From IMG/VR virus record IMGVR_UViG_3300013126_000028, positions 1 to 64,000 of that record: a DNA stretch of 64,000 nt, one strand, 5' to 3'. The position numbers were made by a program, and so were the translations under genes. Positions 1-7,959 of the stretch are shown one piece after another (position 1 is the first letter of the stretch; every line of letters starts with the position of its first letter). The notes under the pieces are model-generated. The model saw only the letters and a list, made by a program, of their open reading frames with translations, had not been told where the DNA came from and did not search any database. Source of the DNA: a virus.

Positions 1-138
1 CCAGCCACGGTGCTGTAGTTGCCGCTGCTACTGTTGTTTCTTCCCCCAGCCGCGGCGCGGTGGTAGCCGCTGCTGGTGTTGTTGTTTCCCCCGCCCACGG
101 TGCTGCCGTAGCCGCTGCTACTGTTGCTTTTTCCCCCC
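1..138 (-). other. Out-of-frame continuation of the tail fibre
   Basis: Beyond the apparent stop at 118-120 the repeat coding continues without a break in another frame (NSSSGYGSTVGGG, then NNNTSSG, then NNSSSGNYSTVAG) to base 1. Deleting one base from the G6A5 run at about 129-139 would join it to the upstream frame. The true fibre therefore extends past the left edge, unless the run is a genuine on/off switch or a sequencing artefact. Confidence 0.75.
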
Positions 139-830
139 GCCCGTGGTGCTGTTGTTGCTGCTGCTAGGGTTTCTTCCGCCCCCGCCCACGGTGCTGTAGT
201 TGCCGCTGCTAGTGTTGTATCTTCCCCCGCCCACGGTGCTGTAGTTGCCGCTGCTACTGGTGTTTTGATACCCCCCGCCCACGGTGCTGTAGTTGCTGCT
301 GCTAGTGTTGCTTCTTCCCCCGCCCACGGTGCTGTAGTTGCCGCTGCTACTGTTGTTATACCCCCCGCCCACGGTGCTGCTGTAGCCGCTGCTAGTGTTG
401 CTTCTTCCCCCAGCCACGGTGCTGTAGTTGCCGCTGCTAGTGTTGTATCTTCCCCCGCCCACGGTGCTGTAGTCGCCGCTGCTACTGTTGCTTCTTCCCC
501 CAGCCACGGTGCTGTCGGTGCCGCTGCTACTGTTGCTTCTTCCCCCAGCCACGGTGCTGTAGTAGCCGCTGCTACTGTTGCTATACCCCCCGCCCACGGT
601 GCTGCTGTAGCCGCTGCTACTGTTGCTACTTCCCCCAGCCACGGTGCTGCTGTAGCCGCTGCTACTGTTGCTATACCCCCCGCCCACGGTGCTGTAGTTG
701 CCGCTGCTAGTGTTGCTTCTTCCCCCAGCCACGGTGCTGAAGTTGCCGCTGCTACTGTTGCTTCTTCCCCCAGCCACGGTGCTGTCGGTGCCGCTGCTAG
801 TGTTGCTTCTTCCCCCGCCAATAACACTAT
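1..830 (-). repeat. 45-bp tandem repeats of the tail-fibre gene
   Basis: About 18 imperfect copies of a 45-bp unit encode a 15-residue module of the form GG-R/Y-x-N-x-SSG-x-Y-STV-A/G. The array runs off the left edge of the window. It is strikingly GC-rich compared with the AT-rich DNA around it, and on the plus strand it reads as stacked alanine/valine codons with no coding meaning. The array is the kind of DNA in which unequal recombination and homopolymer slippage change copy number and frame. Confidence 0.93.
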
Positions 831-1848
831 AATTCCCACTAGCCGCTTGATTATTATTTGATCGTACAGTTTGCCAATCAACAGCATACTCTCCTCTAGC
901 GTCTCCACCAGAATCTCGTTGTAAAGCTCCTGCGCCGCTAGGACTAATAATTATATTTCCATTAGTATTAGTGCTGGAAATAGTATTACTATCTAAACGC
1001 AAATTATCAACATTTAATATTGGTCCAATATTAACGCTATTATTCAAAGCATTAAGATTTAAACTACCGCTCTCAGCAAGAATACTTAGATCATAATCGG
1101 CTAAAGAGTAAATTTCATTAACGTTGCTTGAGGGACCATTTCCATTATAATTTTCGGTATTATAAGAACCTATAATTAATTTATTGGATAATCCACCACC
1201 ACCACTTCTTAATTTAATTTCTGTAGGATAGTTTGAACTTTCTTCATTAGTAATGACTAGTGTTGGATTATTAGTTCCAAATATTGTTACTCCTCCACTA
1301 TCAGCAGCAGCAGAATATTCCGACGTGTCAATAATGAGTTGATCAACACTAATACCTAAATAGTGTTTATTGTTTGTTGGTGTTTGAGCGTATATAACGT
1401 TGTCATCTATTTTGATCTTATCTATTACTAAAGCTCCGCTAACAGCTAATGTTGTTCCATCAAACGTGAGGTTACTTTCAGCATCAATACCAATAGATGT
1501 ATCATCTCTACTAGTAAGAATTCTATTATTGGTTGGGTTGTTAATTAAACCGCTAACACTAACAGTCAAGCTGTCAGTACTATCATTAAAATTTAGATCT
1601 ATGCCGCTACCAGCTTGTAAAATTTCACTAACTAAACCATCAACATCTTCTATAACAATAGTACCAGCGCTCATGTACGGTAAACTATTCCAGGGTGTAA
1701 CTCCATCTCCTATTTTTAATTTACCAGTGTCCTTTTCATATCCTGGTTCACCAAGTCGTAAAATTTCTCCACCGGGTTGTGGTTCGCTAGCAGTCCATTC
1801 TGCTGCTGTGCCTCTACGAAATTTTATTGTATCATATCTTTTTGTCAT
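118..1848 (-). CDS. Tail fibre protein with YadA-like head repeats (readable part)
   Basis: The first 60 residues match the N-terminal module common to phage tail fibres and receptor-binding proteins (KFRRGTAAEWT, then GEPGYEKDTGKLKIGDG and PWNSLPY), which attaches to the virion. Residues 80-320 form an Asn/Ser-rich shaft. From about residue 340 there are about 15 copies of a 15-residue GGxxNxSSGxYSTV module, resembling the left-handed beta-roll head repeats of YadA-type adhesins. The reading frame ends in KKQQ-stop at a G6A5 run, but the same repeat continues in another frame up to the window edge, so this end is probably a frameshift rather than the natural C-terminus. The start ATG lies downstream of a GGTGTAT motif. 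It probably acts in host recognition. Confidence 0.85.
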   Translation of the reverse strand: MTKRYDTIKFRRGTAAEWTASEPQPGGEILRLGEPGYEKDTGKLKIGDGVTPWNSLPYMSAGTIVIEDVDGLVSEILQAGSGIDLNFNDSTDSLTVSVSGLINNPTNNRILTSRDDTSIGIDAESNLTFDGTTLAVSGALVIDKIKIDDNVIYAQTPTNNKHYLGISVDQLIIDTSEYSAAADSGGVTIFGTNNPTLVITNEESSNYPTEIKLRSGGGGLSNKLIIGSYNTENYNGNGPSSNVNEIYSLADYDLSILAESGSLNLNALNNSVNIGPILNVDNLRLDSNTISSTNTNGNIIISPSGAGALQRDSGGDARGEYAVDWQTVRSNNNQAASGNYSVIGGGRSNTSSGTDSTVAGGRSNSSSGNFSTVAGGRSNTSSGNYSTVGGGYSNSSSGYSSTVAGGSSNSSSGYSSTVGGGYSNSSSGYYSTVAGGRSNSSSGTDSTVAGGRSNSSSGDYSTVGGGRYNTSSGNYSTVAGGRSNTSSGYSSTVGGGYNNSSSGNYSTVGGGRSNTSSSNYSTVGGGYQNTSSSGNYSTVGGGRYNTSSGNYSTVGGGGRNPSSSNNSTTGGGKKQQ

Positions 1849-1890
1849 ATTTTACCTTATTATATAGTGTAAAGTGTGAAAACACTGCTT

Positions 1891-1901
1891 TAAAATACAC
1901 C
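1891..1901 (-). promoter_or_regulatory. GGTGTAT-type late promoter candidate (fibre)
   Basis: On the minus strand GGTGTATTTTA lies 43 bases upstream of the fibre start. It belongs to a set of GGTGTAT-AT-rich motifs found before several genes, reminiscent of T4 late promoters (TATAAATA). No -35 box is visible. Confidence 0.35.
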
Positions 1902-1923
1902 ATTATTAACAAATTTTAAACAA

Positions 1924-2349
1924 CTATTCAATCCATATACTGGTATTAGTTATATACGGGTCTCCTTGTAAATAACCCAAATAAAAACTTTGCCCACTTA
2001 CAATACTAAAAGATAAGTTTGCATTAGTAACATTACTACAAGGACCATATACAACAGAATTATTTATACCTATTCCAAACTGTTGATCAATTAAACAATT
2101 GCTTTCTATTAGATCTATAGTAACTCTCAGAGTGCCTGTGTATAGTGCTGTAAAAAAAATATCAGGATAGCACACCAGTCTGCCCAATCCTATCATTTTA
2201 TTAGCAACAGTACCATTGCCACTAAAACCAAGAGTTATGGCCCTAGCTCCAGCAGTAATTCTAGCAGTTTCTATAGGTATTCCAGCATTTAATACTCTAG
2301 GAATACCGTCTTTAACTAATATTTTATTTTGTCTAGTATAAAATGACAT
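1924..2349 (-). CDS. Hypothetical protein, probably virion-associated
   Basis: A 141-residue protein not recognised as a known family. The sequence is rich in beta-forming and small residues (alternating V/I/T/G/N), without membrane segments, which suits a small virion or fibre-associated beta-sandwich. It lies directly upstream (in transcription) of the tail-fibre gene. A structural role is inferred only from position and composition. Confidence 0.7.
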   Translation of the reverse strand: MSFYTRQNKILVKDGIPRVLNAGIPIETARITAGARAITLGFSGNGTVANKMIGLGRLVCYPDIFFTALYTGTLRVTIDLIESNCLIDQQFGIGINNSVVYGPCSNVTNANLSFSIVSGQSFYLGYLQGDPYITNTSIWIE

Positions 2350-2362
2350 TTAATATATTCTT

Positions 2363-2695
2363 TTATTTTTGCAGATTTTGTCTATCTATTCTTTCTTCTA
2401 AAGCTTCTAAGGTTTTGCCCAGAGTTGCTATCTGAATTTTAAGCTCGCTCATAACCTCTATAACTTTTTGTAATGTAATAGAAAGAGCAGCCTGTGTTTC
2501 CTTATTTACACTTAATCTTTCCATAATAAATTGTCTATCTTGAATATAAGGACTTTTACTTTCTATAAGATCACACACTTCTTTTTTAGTGGCCATATTA
2601 TGACCTATAGTTACCCAAAAACCAATTAAGGTAACTATAATACCAATGCTAGTAGTTGCTAAACTTTCCCAAAAGTGAACAATATTTTCGTTCAT
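2363..2695 (-). CDS. Small membrane protein with coiled coil
   Basis: The chosen ATG (MNENIVHF) has a GGAG ribosome-binding site seven bases upstream; an earlier in-frame start adds only 11 residues without a site. Residues 8-32 form one hydrophobic segment (TTSIGIIVTLIGFWVTIG). The remainder is a long charged helix likely to be a coiled coil (ELKIQIATLGKTLEALEERI). One TM plus a coiled coil would fit a spanin- or holin-like accessory, but nothing specific supports that. Confidence 0.7.
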   Translation of the reverse strand: MNENIVHFWESLATTSIGIIVTLIGFWVTIGHNMATKKEVCDLIESKSPYIQDRQFIMERLSVNKETQAALSITLQKVIEVMSELKIQIATLGKTLEALEERIDRQNLQK

Positions 2696-2713
2696 AAAGT
2701 CTCCATAGTATAA

Positions 2714-2742
2714 TAGCCAATGACACACTGTATCATTGGCTA
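2714..2742 (-). terminator. Perfect 10-bp inverted repeat between two genes
   Basis: TAGCCAATGA and TCATTGGCTA pair perfectly around a 9-base loop, just after the gene ending at 2786 and before the one starting at 2695. There is no strong T-run on either side, so it could be a weak terminator or an RNA-processing hairpin. Confidence 0.5.
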
Positions 2743-2785
2743 CTTAGAGTATGTCGTAATGTTGTAACTTTTACATTATGTGGTT

Positions 2786-3307
2786 TTAGCCTTGGTAATC
2801 ATCATTAACAGGAACTTTAGCTCCTGTTCGATAGGTTAGTTCGCCAGGAACATTACTTGTTGGACTAGCAGCATTATCATTACCAAAACTATCATTGGAA
2901 GTTTGGGGAAATCCAGCTTCCCACTTTCCAGTATATTCATTCCATTTGTTGGTTCTGACGGCAGTAGTAGTTTTAAGAGTTTTAATACTTTCAATTTTGT
3001 GAATACTCTTACGACGATTAGGATCTGATGCTCCGCTCTGTAGAACAGTGTTAGCTACTCCACTAATTGTGGAAGATGTTTTTTTAGCAACTGGTCGTGA
3101 GTTGTTGTAGGCAAAAGTTCCGGCGCTAACTGCTTTATCAGCAGTATCATTATCTACTACTGTTGAACCAAAAACTCCAGTTTTATTTTGAGCTGTTTTG
3201 CTGGTGGCAAAAGTACCAGAACCAGTTCCATTAGCTTTAATTGTGCCGCCGTTATTGTCGGCGGAAACACTTGTTGAGGGTGAACCATTAGTTTGTGCTG
3301 TAGCCAT
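2786..3307 (-). CDS. Hypothetical structural protein (Gly/Ser/Thr/Asn-rich)
   Basis: A 173-residue low-complexity protein rich in T, S, N, G and A with no hydrophobic core stretch at the N-terminus, followed by a basic stretch around residue 105 (NRRKSIHKIESIK). I chose ATG 3307 (MATAQTNG) because GGAG precedes it by six bases; an overlapping ATG four codons upstream lacks a site. The composition is typical of virion decoration or neck proteins. It is unassigned. Confidence 0.72.
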   Translation of the reverse strand: MATAQTNGSPSTSVSADNNGGTIKANGTGSGTFATSKTAQNKTGVFGSTVVDNDTADKAVSAGTFAYNNSRPVAKKTSSTISGVANTVLQSGASDPNRRKSIHKIESIKTLKTTTAVRTNKWNEYTGKWEAGFPQTSNDSFGNDNAASPTSNVPGELTYRTGAKVPVNDDYQG

Positions 3308-3351
3308 TATATTCTCCATTAAATATGTTGTGCAAACAATAGAATGTATAT

Positions 3352-3363
3352 TACTTATACACC
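3352..3363 (-). promoter_or_regulatory. GGTGTATAAGTA late promoter candidate
   Basis: GGTGTATAAGTA on the minus strand lies 45 bases before the ATG at 3307, nearly the same distance as the fibre-gene motif. It resembles the T4 late TATAAATA box. It sits inside the 3' end of the upstream gene. Confidence 0.4.
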
Positions 3364-4032
3364 ACTATTTTTATGCTTTTGAAAATTAAATTGGATAAAA
3401 TTTTGTAAAGTGTTAAAAGAACTTGTTCTAAAACCAAAAACCCCACTATTTATTAGGTTTTCAAAGTGTTTGTCTAGCCAAACGTTACCGCTGGATATAA
3501 TTTTTAGGTCTTTAGAGTTTTTATAAAGAAAAACACTAGCAATAATATTATCTGAAACATTATCTAAAAAATAGCCACTAGATGGAAAAACATACTTAAT
3601 ATCCATATTTTCAAATATTTCGCATATTTTTTTTAAACAAAAGTGGTCAAATTTACGATATTCTAGAATATATCTAATAGTAACCTTAGAATCTGCGCAA
3701 CAATCTTTTATGTTTTTAATATCATCTCTAATTTTATCATATTTACGATTAGCGGCTAAATTTTGTGGCATACTAATGTCTAAACAATTAAATTGGGCCG
3801 ATACAGCCTCCTGAACTGCACAAATTCTAGTTTTACTATCACTAATTCCTAATGGATAATCTATTAAGCAAGAAAAGTCTAGGCCGTTATTTATGAAGGG
3901 CTTAATTAATTTAACAAAATAATAAGGGATAGTTATACTATTGACCATATTCTGGTCTATAATTTTTTTAATAAGCTCTTTGGCTTCAGTTTCATTAATT
4001 TCAGTATCTAGTAATGAGAAGTCTATATACAT
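3355..4032 (-). CDS. DeoC-like TIM-barrel protein, degenerate active site
   Basis: 225 residues with the DeoC (deoxyribose-phosphate aldolase) layout: IDYPLG around residue 59 (DeoC FPLG), then KTRICAVQEAV and the strand NCLDIS (DeoC GAxEIDMV), and IRYILE around residue 120 (DeoC LKVILE). The KTSTGF motif holding the Schiff-base lysine appears as VFPSSGY, so the catalytic lysine is missing. It may be a non-catalytic binding or structural protein. The start overlaps the ClpP-like gene stop by one base. Family call from motif order only. Confidence 0.6.
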   Translation of the reverse strand: MYIDFSLLDTEINETEAKELIKKIIDQNMVNSITIPYYFVKLIKPFINNGLDFSCLIDYPLGISDSKTRICAVQEAVSAQFNCLDISMPQNLAANRKYDKIRDDIKNIKDCCADSKVTIRYILEYRKFDHFCLKKICEIFENMDIKYVFPSSGYFLDNVSDNIIASVFLYKNSKDLKIISSGNVWLDKHFENLINSGVFGFRTSSFNTLQNFIQFNFQKHKNSGV

Positions 4033-4703
4033 TATAATTTTTTCATATAGTTTTTGATATAGTCAATATTGGGAAATTTTTTACTACCCAAAACTCCATC
4101 TGCAAAACCATAATCAACAGCTTCTTCTGAAGTTAATATCCAATCTCTTTTTGTTGCAAGTTGAGTGATGATGTGTTTTTTTGCCATCATTTTTTTCCAA
4201 TTTTTATCTTTGTAAATCTTACTATCTATACACCTTTCTGTAAATATCTCTATCATCTTTTCACTTTCTTTTTCGCTCCACTGAACCATACTCAATGCGG
4301 CTTTGTGTTCATTATCCACACTAATGCTTCCATAATGAACTAAGAAATTAGTATTAGCGCTAAGAATACGCAAATCGGCTGCTTGTAATAAAACCGTACT
4401 ACTAGATTCAACCTTAGCATATGCCACTATACAAACTGGGCTTTTGCTATTTTTAATATTATCATATATGCCCAAACAATCTTGCCAATCTCCGCCCGGC
4501 AAGTGCATATGAACTAATATGGGCTCTAATGATAAAAGATTAAGATATCTTAGATTTTTTTCAAACGTAACGGCGCTTCTGTAGTCTACGCCCGGTTCAT
4601 TATTATCATCATCAGAAAAATATGAATGTAGATATATTTCTCTATTCTCTATATCTATATTATAGTCATGTATATTATGAAAAGATTGATAGTCATTGTT
4701 CAT
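4032..4703 (-). CDS. ClpP-like serine protease (candidate prohead protease)
   Basis: 223 residues with the Clp/crotonase-type protease fold: HLPGGDW (ClpP NSPGG), a strand CIVAYAKV followed by ESSSTVLLQAA (nucleophile elbow corresponding to ASMGAFLL), and NTNFLVHYGS (ClpP FMIHQP) carrying the catalytic His. TSEEAVDYGFADGVL at the C-terminus matches the Clp handle region with its acid. Phage ClpP-like proteins are often prohead maturation proteases. The context among small virion-type genes supports but does not prove this. Confidence 0.75.
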   Translation of the reverse strand: MNNDYQSFHNIHDYNIDIENREIYLHSYFSDDDNNEPGVDYRSAVTFEKNLRYLNLLSLEPILVHMHLPGGDWQDCLGIYDNIKNSKSPVCIVAYAKVESSSTVLLQAADLRILSANTNFLVHYGSISVDNEHKAALSMVQWSEKESEKMIEIFTERCIDSKIYKDKNWKKMMAKKHIITQLATKRDWILTSEEAVDYGFADGVLGSKKFPNIDYIKNYMKKL

Positions 4704-5094
4704 TTTTTGCCAAATGTGTTATAACAGCACTCTCCACTATTTGCATAACCTCACTATCTGTAAAACATTTTCCAACAGCTATTCTAAATCGGTATCTTGT
4801 AAAAATATCTAGTATTTCTACTCCATCACAATCTTCAATAACATCTGTTACATCTTGAGAAATATTAAAATTTGTATGACCTATCCAGAAATTAAATATT
4901 TTACTACTAGCAGTATATTCATTATATGGAATCAGCCCCAGAGGAGAAGCTATAACTTTTACTGGTTTGCTTATTTGAGATTGTAAATATTCAGTATCTT
5001 CGTCATTTTCTGTATCGTCATAGTTGTTCCACTTAGACTCTTCTAGATTATCTCCAAAAGGATCATTCCATTTTTCCCATACTATTTTATTCAT
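4693..5094 (-). CDS. Hypothetical acidic protein
   Basis: A 133-residue protein, acidic N-terminal 40 residues (DDTENDEDTEYLQ), followed by a compact alpha/beta region. The 3' end overlaps the ClpP-like gene and the 5' end overlaps the next gene by eight bases, so it is translationally coupled in the operon. No family recognised. Confidence 0.7.
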   Translation of the reverse strand: MNKIVWEKWNDPFGDNLEESKWNNYDDTENDEDTEYLQSQISKPVKVIASPLGLIPYNEYTASSKIFNFWIGHTNFNISQDVTDVIEDCDGVEILDIFTRYRFRIAVGKCFTDSEVMQIVESAVITHLAKNEQ

Positions 5095-5455
5095 TATTTT
5101 TTCTCATAAAGTTAGTCGGTTTAATTAGAGGCTTATTAATATCTTCTGTTGGTGCTATATTTTTAGATAAATTTTCATTAATAGCTAATAATCTAGCTAT
5201 AACTTTAGCAACAAAAAGATTTATATCCTCATTTTCTTTAGCTAATTCTTGTAGAGTATTAAATAAAGATTCCGCATATAATCCATTACTTAATGAAAAT
5301 AGCATATTAGCAAATTTTTCCGGCTCATTTTTATCTAAATTTTCCACAAACATATAAACATAAGGTTCTGAACTTTCTGATCCTAATATAACACTAAGGC
5401 CATTAGCTGGATTTGATGTTTTTTCTTTAGGTTTATTGAATAAGTTATTAAACAT
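5087..5455 (-). CDS. Hypothetical protein
   Basis: 122 residues, mostly helical, with no membrane segment and no recognised motif. The middle (NMLFSLSNGLYAESLFNTLQEL) is likely a helical bundle. Part of the tight operon between the sigma factor and the ClpP-like gene. Confidence 0.7.
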   Translation of the reverse strand: MFNNLFNKPKEKTSNPANGLSVILGSESSEPYVYMFVENLDKNEPEKFANMLFSLSNGLYAESLFNTLQELAKENEDINLFVAKVIARLLAINENLSKNIAPTEDINKPLIKPTNFMRKNNE

Positions 5456-5458
5456 AGT

Positions 5459-5836
5459 TTATTTTAAATTTTGAGTAACTTCAAATAATAAATTACTATA
5501 AATGTTAGGAACATCATACTGAAATTCATACCAAAAACAATTATTGATATTATTAGTATGGTTAATTACAAATCCATAAGTAATGTTAACAATATCATCT
5601 TTTTCTTTTTTATCAAAATTAATAATTTGAGGTATTAATTCTAACTGACTAACATAAACATACTTTCTTAAAAACTCTATAACTTTAGATTCTTTGTCTT
5701 GAAAAGTTTCGTCGTCATCAAAATTAAAAACCGGAAAAACTATATTTTCATTTTCTAAAGAAAGAACATACTGTTTTTTGTTCTTAATATCTGTTGATAA
5801 AATCACACATCTGGCTTGTAGACTATATTTATTCAT
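5459..5836 (-). CDS. Hypothetical protein, possibly Nudix-related
   Basis: 125 residues. The early strand pattern ARCVILSTD, followed by IVFPVFNFDDDETFQDKESKVIEFLRKY, recalls the strand-loop-helix of Nudix folds, but the GxxxxxExxxxxREUxEE catalytic box is not present. It could be a degenerate Nudix-like protein or unrelated. The four-base ATGA overlap with the sigma-factor gene indicates coupling. Confidence 0.6.
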   Translation of the reverse strand: MNKYSLQARCVILSTDIKNKKQYVLSLENENIVFPVFNFDDDETFQDKESKVIEFLRKYVYVSQLELIPQIINFDKKEKDDIVNITYGFVINHTNNINNCFWYEFQYDVPNIYSNLLFEVTQNLK

Positions 5837-6474
5837 TTTGTTGCTAAAATCTCCCTAACTAACAATATTGCTTTATTTAAACCTTGCCTAACAGCTTCTC
5901 TGGTTATATTATATTTTTTACCAATATTTTCAAAAGTTTGTTCTTCTATATAGTATAGTTTCAAATAGTCTTTTTGTCTATCTGTTAAACAGTCTAAGTT
6001 TAGTATTAAGTCTATAAGCTTGGACACATCTTGATTTTTTTCATTAGCACAAGCCTTTTCTTCTGGCCCCATATTTTTATTATCTTGTATCAAATCATGA
6101 ATACCACTATCATAGTCTGCTGAATAATCTAACGAATAAACTTTATCGAACTTTTTATTTTTCTGATACTCTTTAGAAGAATATGTTTGTATAGACCATA
6201 TAGCACACTGATTTCTATAAGAATATTTGGTCTTTTTGGTTTTTTTGGAATTTTGATAATTTTCATCCCATCTCCAATCCGCCATCATGATAGCATTAGC
6301 AACTGTTGCTATAGCATCTTCATCCTTGAGCATTTTTGAAGATAGTCCTTTACCAAATTTGCTAATAGCTTTTTTAGCTAATAATACATAACTATCCAAA
6401 CTATCAAAATCTAAACTTGCATGATCTTTGTAGGGGATTTTTTGTTTACCAACACCATTTATTTGTAGTAGCAT
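5833..6474 (-). CDS. Phage RNA polymerase sigma factor (T4 gp55-like)
   Basis: 213 residues. Residues 60-110 carry a basic, aromatic region resembling sigma region 2 (YSYRNQCAIWSIQTY), and residues 160-205 are a clear sigma region 4 helix-turn-helix: LTDRQKDYLKLYY, then TFENIGKKYNITREAVRQ. This is the arrangement of group-4 sigma factors and of T4 gp55, which directs host core polymerase to late promoters. The GGTGTATAA-type motifs before several genes are candidate targets. Transcribed with small unknown genes. Confidence 0.8.
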   Translation of the reverse strand: MLLQINGVGKQKIPYKDHASLDFDSLDSYVLLAKKAISKFGKGLSSKMLKDEDAIATVANAIMMADWRWDENYQNSKKTKKTKYSYRNQCAIWSIQTYSSKEYQKNKKFDKVYSLDYSADYDSGIHDLIQDNKNMGPEEKACANEKNQDVSKLIDLILNLDCLTDRQKDYLKLYYIEEQTFENIGKKYNITREAVRQGLNKAILLVREILATK

Positions 6475-6475
6475 A

Positions 6476-6793
6476 TTAATTTTCCTTTATTATATTTTCC
6501 TTGGGGAAATTCTTGTTTAACACATCTTTTATCAAACTTTTAACAAAACTTTTCAATTCTTTTTTATCCTCCTCGCTAAATCCTAAATTTTCTTCCTTTT
6601 GTAAGTTATAGTCAGCATAATATCTAGGCAATATTTTGTCCAAATCGTAGTCATCAATAACAATTTCGTTAGTATTAATTTTATCCAATATTCTCTTAAA
6701 TTTACTAATAACCGTAGAATGATCCTTAAACTTATAATTAAGTCTATTCAAAATCCAACCTAAATAAGAAACTTCCTGACTATCTAATTTCAC
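6476..6793 (-). CDS. Hypothetical helical protein next to the sigma gene
   Basis: 105 residues, charged and helical, with KEELKSFVKSLIKDVLNK at the C-terminus. It directly precedes the sigma-factor gene by one base, so the two are probably co-translated. No family recognised. Confidence 0.68.
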   Translation of the reverse strand: MKLDSQEVSYLGWILNRLNYKFKDHSTVISKFKRILDKINTNEIVIDDYDLDKILPRYYADYNLQKEENLGFSEEDKKELKSFVKSLIKDVLNKNFPKENIIKEN

Positions 6794-6796
6794 AAT

Positions 6797-7297
6797 TTAT
6801 TTTTGGGCTTTTTTCCAACTGTCTGGGTCTGGCCTATCTTCATCTCCTTTTTTGGCTGGTTTATAATTTTTTCCTTCACGTTCTTTTTTCTTGCGAATAT
6901 TTTCCCACAATCCTGGTTTGTTAGCCGCGCTACCCTCAGTATCGGTTTCTGACTTGCCGAACATTACAAAATTATGGATGGTAATCATATAATCTTCCGT
7001 AACCGCAATTTTACCCTGTAGCCAACTCTCTGTCAAGTTATTTTTTACAGACTCTTCTTCTAAGGAGTTGATTATGTTTTGAGCATGAGTCAGGATTGAT
7101 TTGATAGATCCTACACTCATCTCATAAAAATCTTTTTTATACTCTGTAAATTCGTCTTCTTTTTCTTCCAAATCATCATTAGAGATAAGACTTAATCTAT
7201 CTTCTTGATATTCATTTTCTGGATAAATATTTGTTTCACTCTTAGTATTATCAACAGCACTCTTAATTCCGTTAAGAATACGATCAAATCGTGTCAT
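6797..7297 (-). CDS. Conserved phage-type protein with KPGLWENI motif
   Basis: 166 residues with a long acidic helical N-terminal half. The C-terminus carries AANKPGLWENIRKKKEREG then PDPDSWKKAQ, a short basic motif I recognise from many tailed-phage and bacterial hypothetical proteins (KPGLWxNIxxKxxR). Its role is unknown. The 5' end overlaps the PAP2 gene. Confidence 0.72.
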   Translation of the reverse strand: MTRFDRILNGIKSAVDNTKSETNIYPENEYQEDRLSLISNDDLEEKEDEFTEYKKDFYEMSVGSIKSILTHAQNIINSLEEESVKNNLTESWLQGKIAVTEDYMITIHNFVMFGKSETDTEGSAANKPGLWENIRKKKEREGKNYKPAKKGDEDRPDPDSWKKAQK

Positions 7298-7946
7298 TGT
7301 AATATTTCCTTAGTTTTGCGTGTAATTTTTGAAACATATAGTTGCTAAAAATTATAGAAGCTTGATTATCACTAGGAAAATGAACTCCTTGTAAAACTCT
7401 AGCTCGTGCCGTTTCATTTACTATAAAATCTAATTCCTTAATTTGCACTTGTGGATACAAGTCTTTAATTATATTAGCCGCTAGATTACTATACACCACA
7501 TGTCCTGACGGATATGATGCAGTATGGTGTGTGTCGGTGACTATTACATCTAGCGGGATATTTAAAAAACTGGCTAATTGTTTGGGTCTGGCCCTATTCC
7601 AATAACTTTTTGTGTTGAGTAACACCGGGCGAACCATATCATAGAAAAGATTAATATAGTTTTGAGGATATTTTAGATTGTACTTTTTGAGAGATAAAAT
7701 GTAGGGAGTATCCATATCCTTATCAACATTAAACACAAGCTCCGTATCTTTTTGATTTCTATTAAGAGTACTTTTTGAAACAAAATTTAGTTCTTTTAAA
7801 GTTTCTTTACTACTATTTGGTGGAGGACTTTTTAGAATTTTTTTCCAATCAAAATCCACAAGATCTGATACGGGCTTTTCTAGGTAGACAGTATCGTAGG
7901 TTAAGGAGTCTATTTGATTTTTGTATAGAGGATTGAGATTGTTCAT
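7284..7946 (-). CDS. PAP2-superfamily phosphatase/haloperoxidase-like protein
   Basis: 220 residues bearing all three signature motifs of the PAP2/vanadium-haloperoxidase fold: YWNRARPKQ (motif 1), SYPSGH (motif 2) and RARVLQGVHFPSD (motif 3). The lysine normally opening motif 1 is not obvious but Arg-Pro is present. No transmembrane helices are evident, so this looks like a soluble acid-phosphatase-type member rather than a membrane lipid phosphatase. The substrate is unknown. A role in phosphate scavenging or lipid/nucleotide dephosphorylation is inference. Confidence 0.82.
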   Translation of the reverse strand: MNNLNPLYKNQIDSLTYDTVYLEKPVSDLVDFDWKKILKSPPPNSSKETLKELNFVSKSTLNRNQKDTELVFNVDKDMDTPYILSLKKYNLKYPQNYINLFYDMVRPVLLNTKSYWNRARPKQLASFLNIPLDVIVTDTHHTASYPSGHVVYSNLAANIIKDLYPQVQIKELDFIVNETARARVLQGVHFPSDNQASIIFSNYMFQKLHAKLRKYYNDTI

Positions 7947-7959
7947 ATTATTTTATACA

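Noticed and set aside
124-861. Long plus-strand reading frame with Ala/Val/His repeats opposite the fibre gene
   Set aside because: It is the mirror of the 45-bp repeats; no ribosome-binding site, and its composition follows from the fibre codons.
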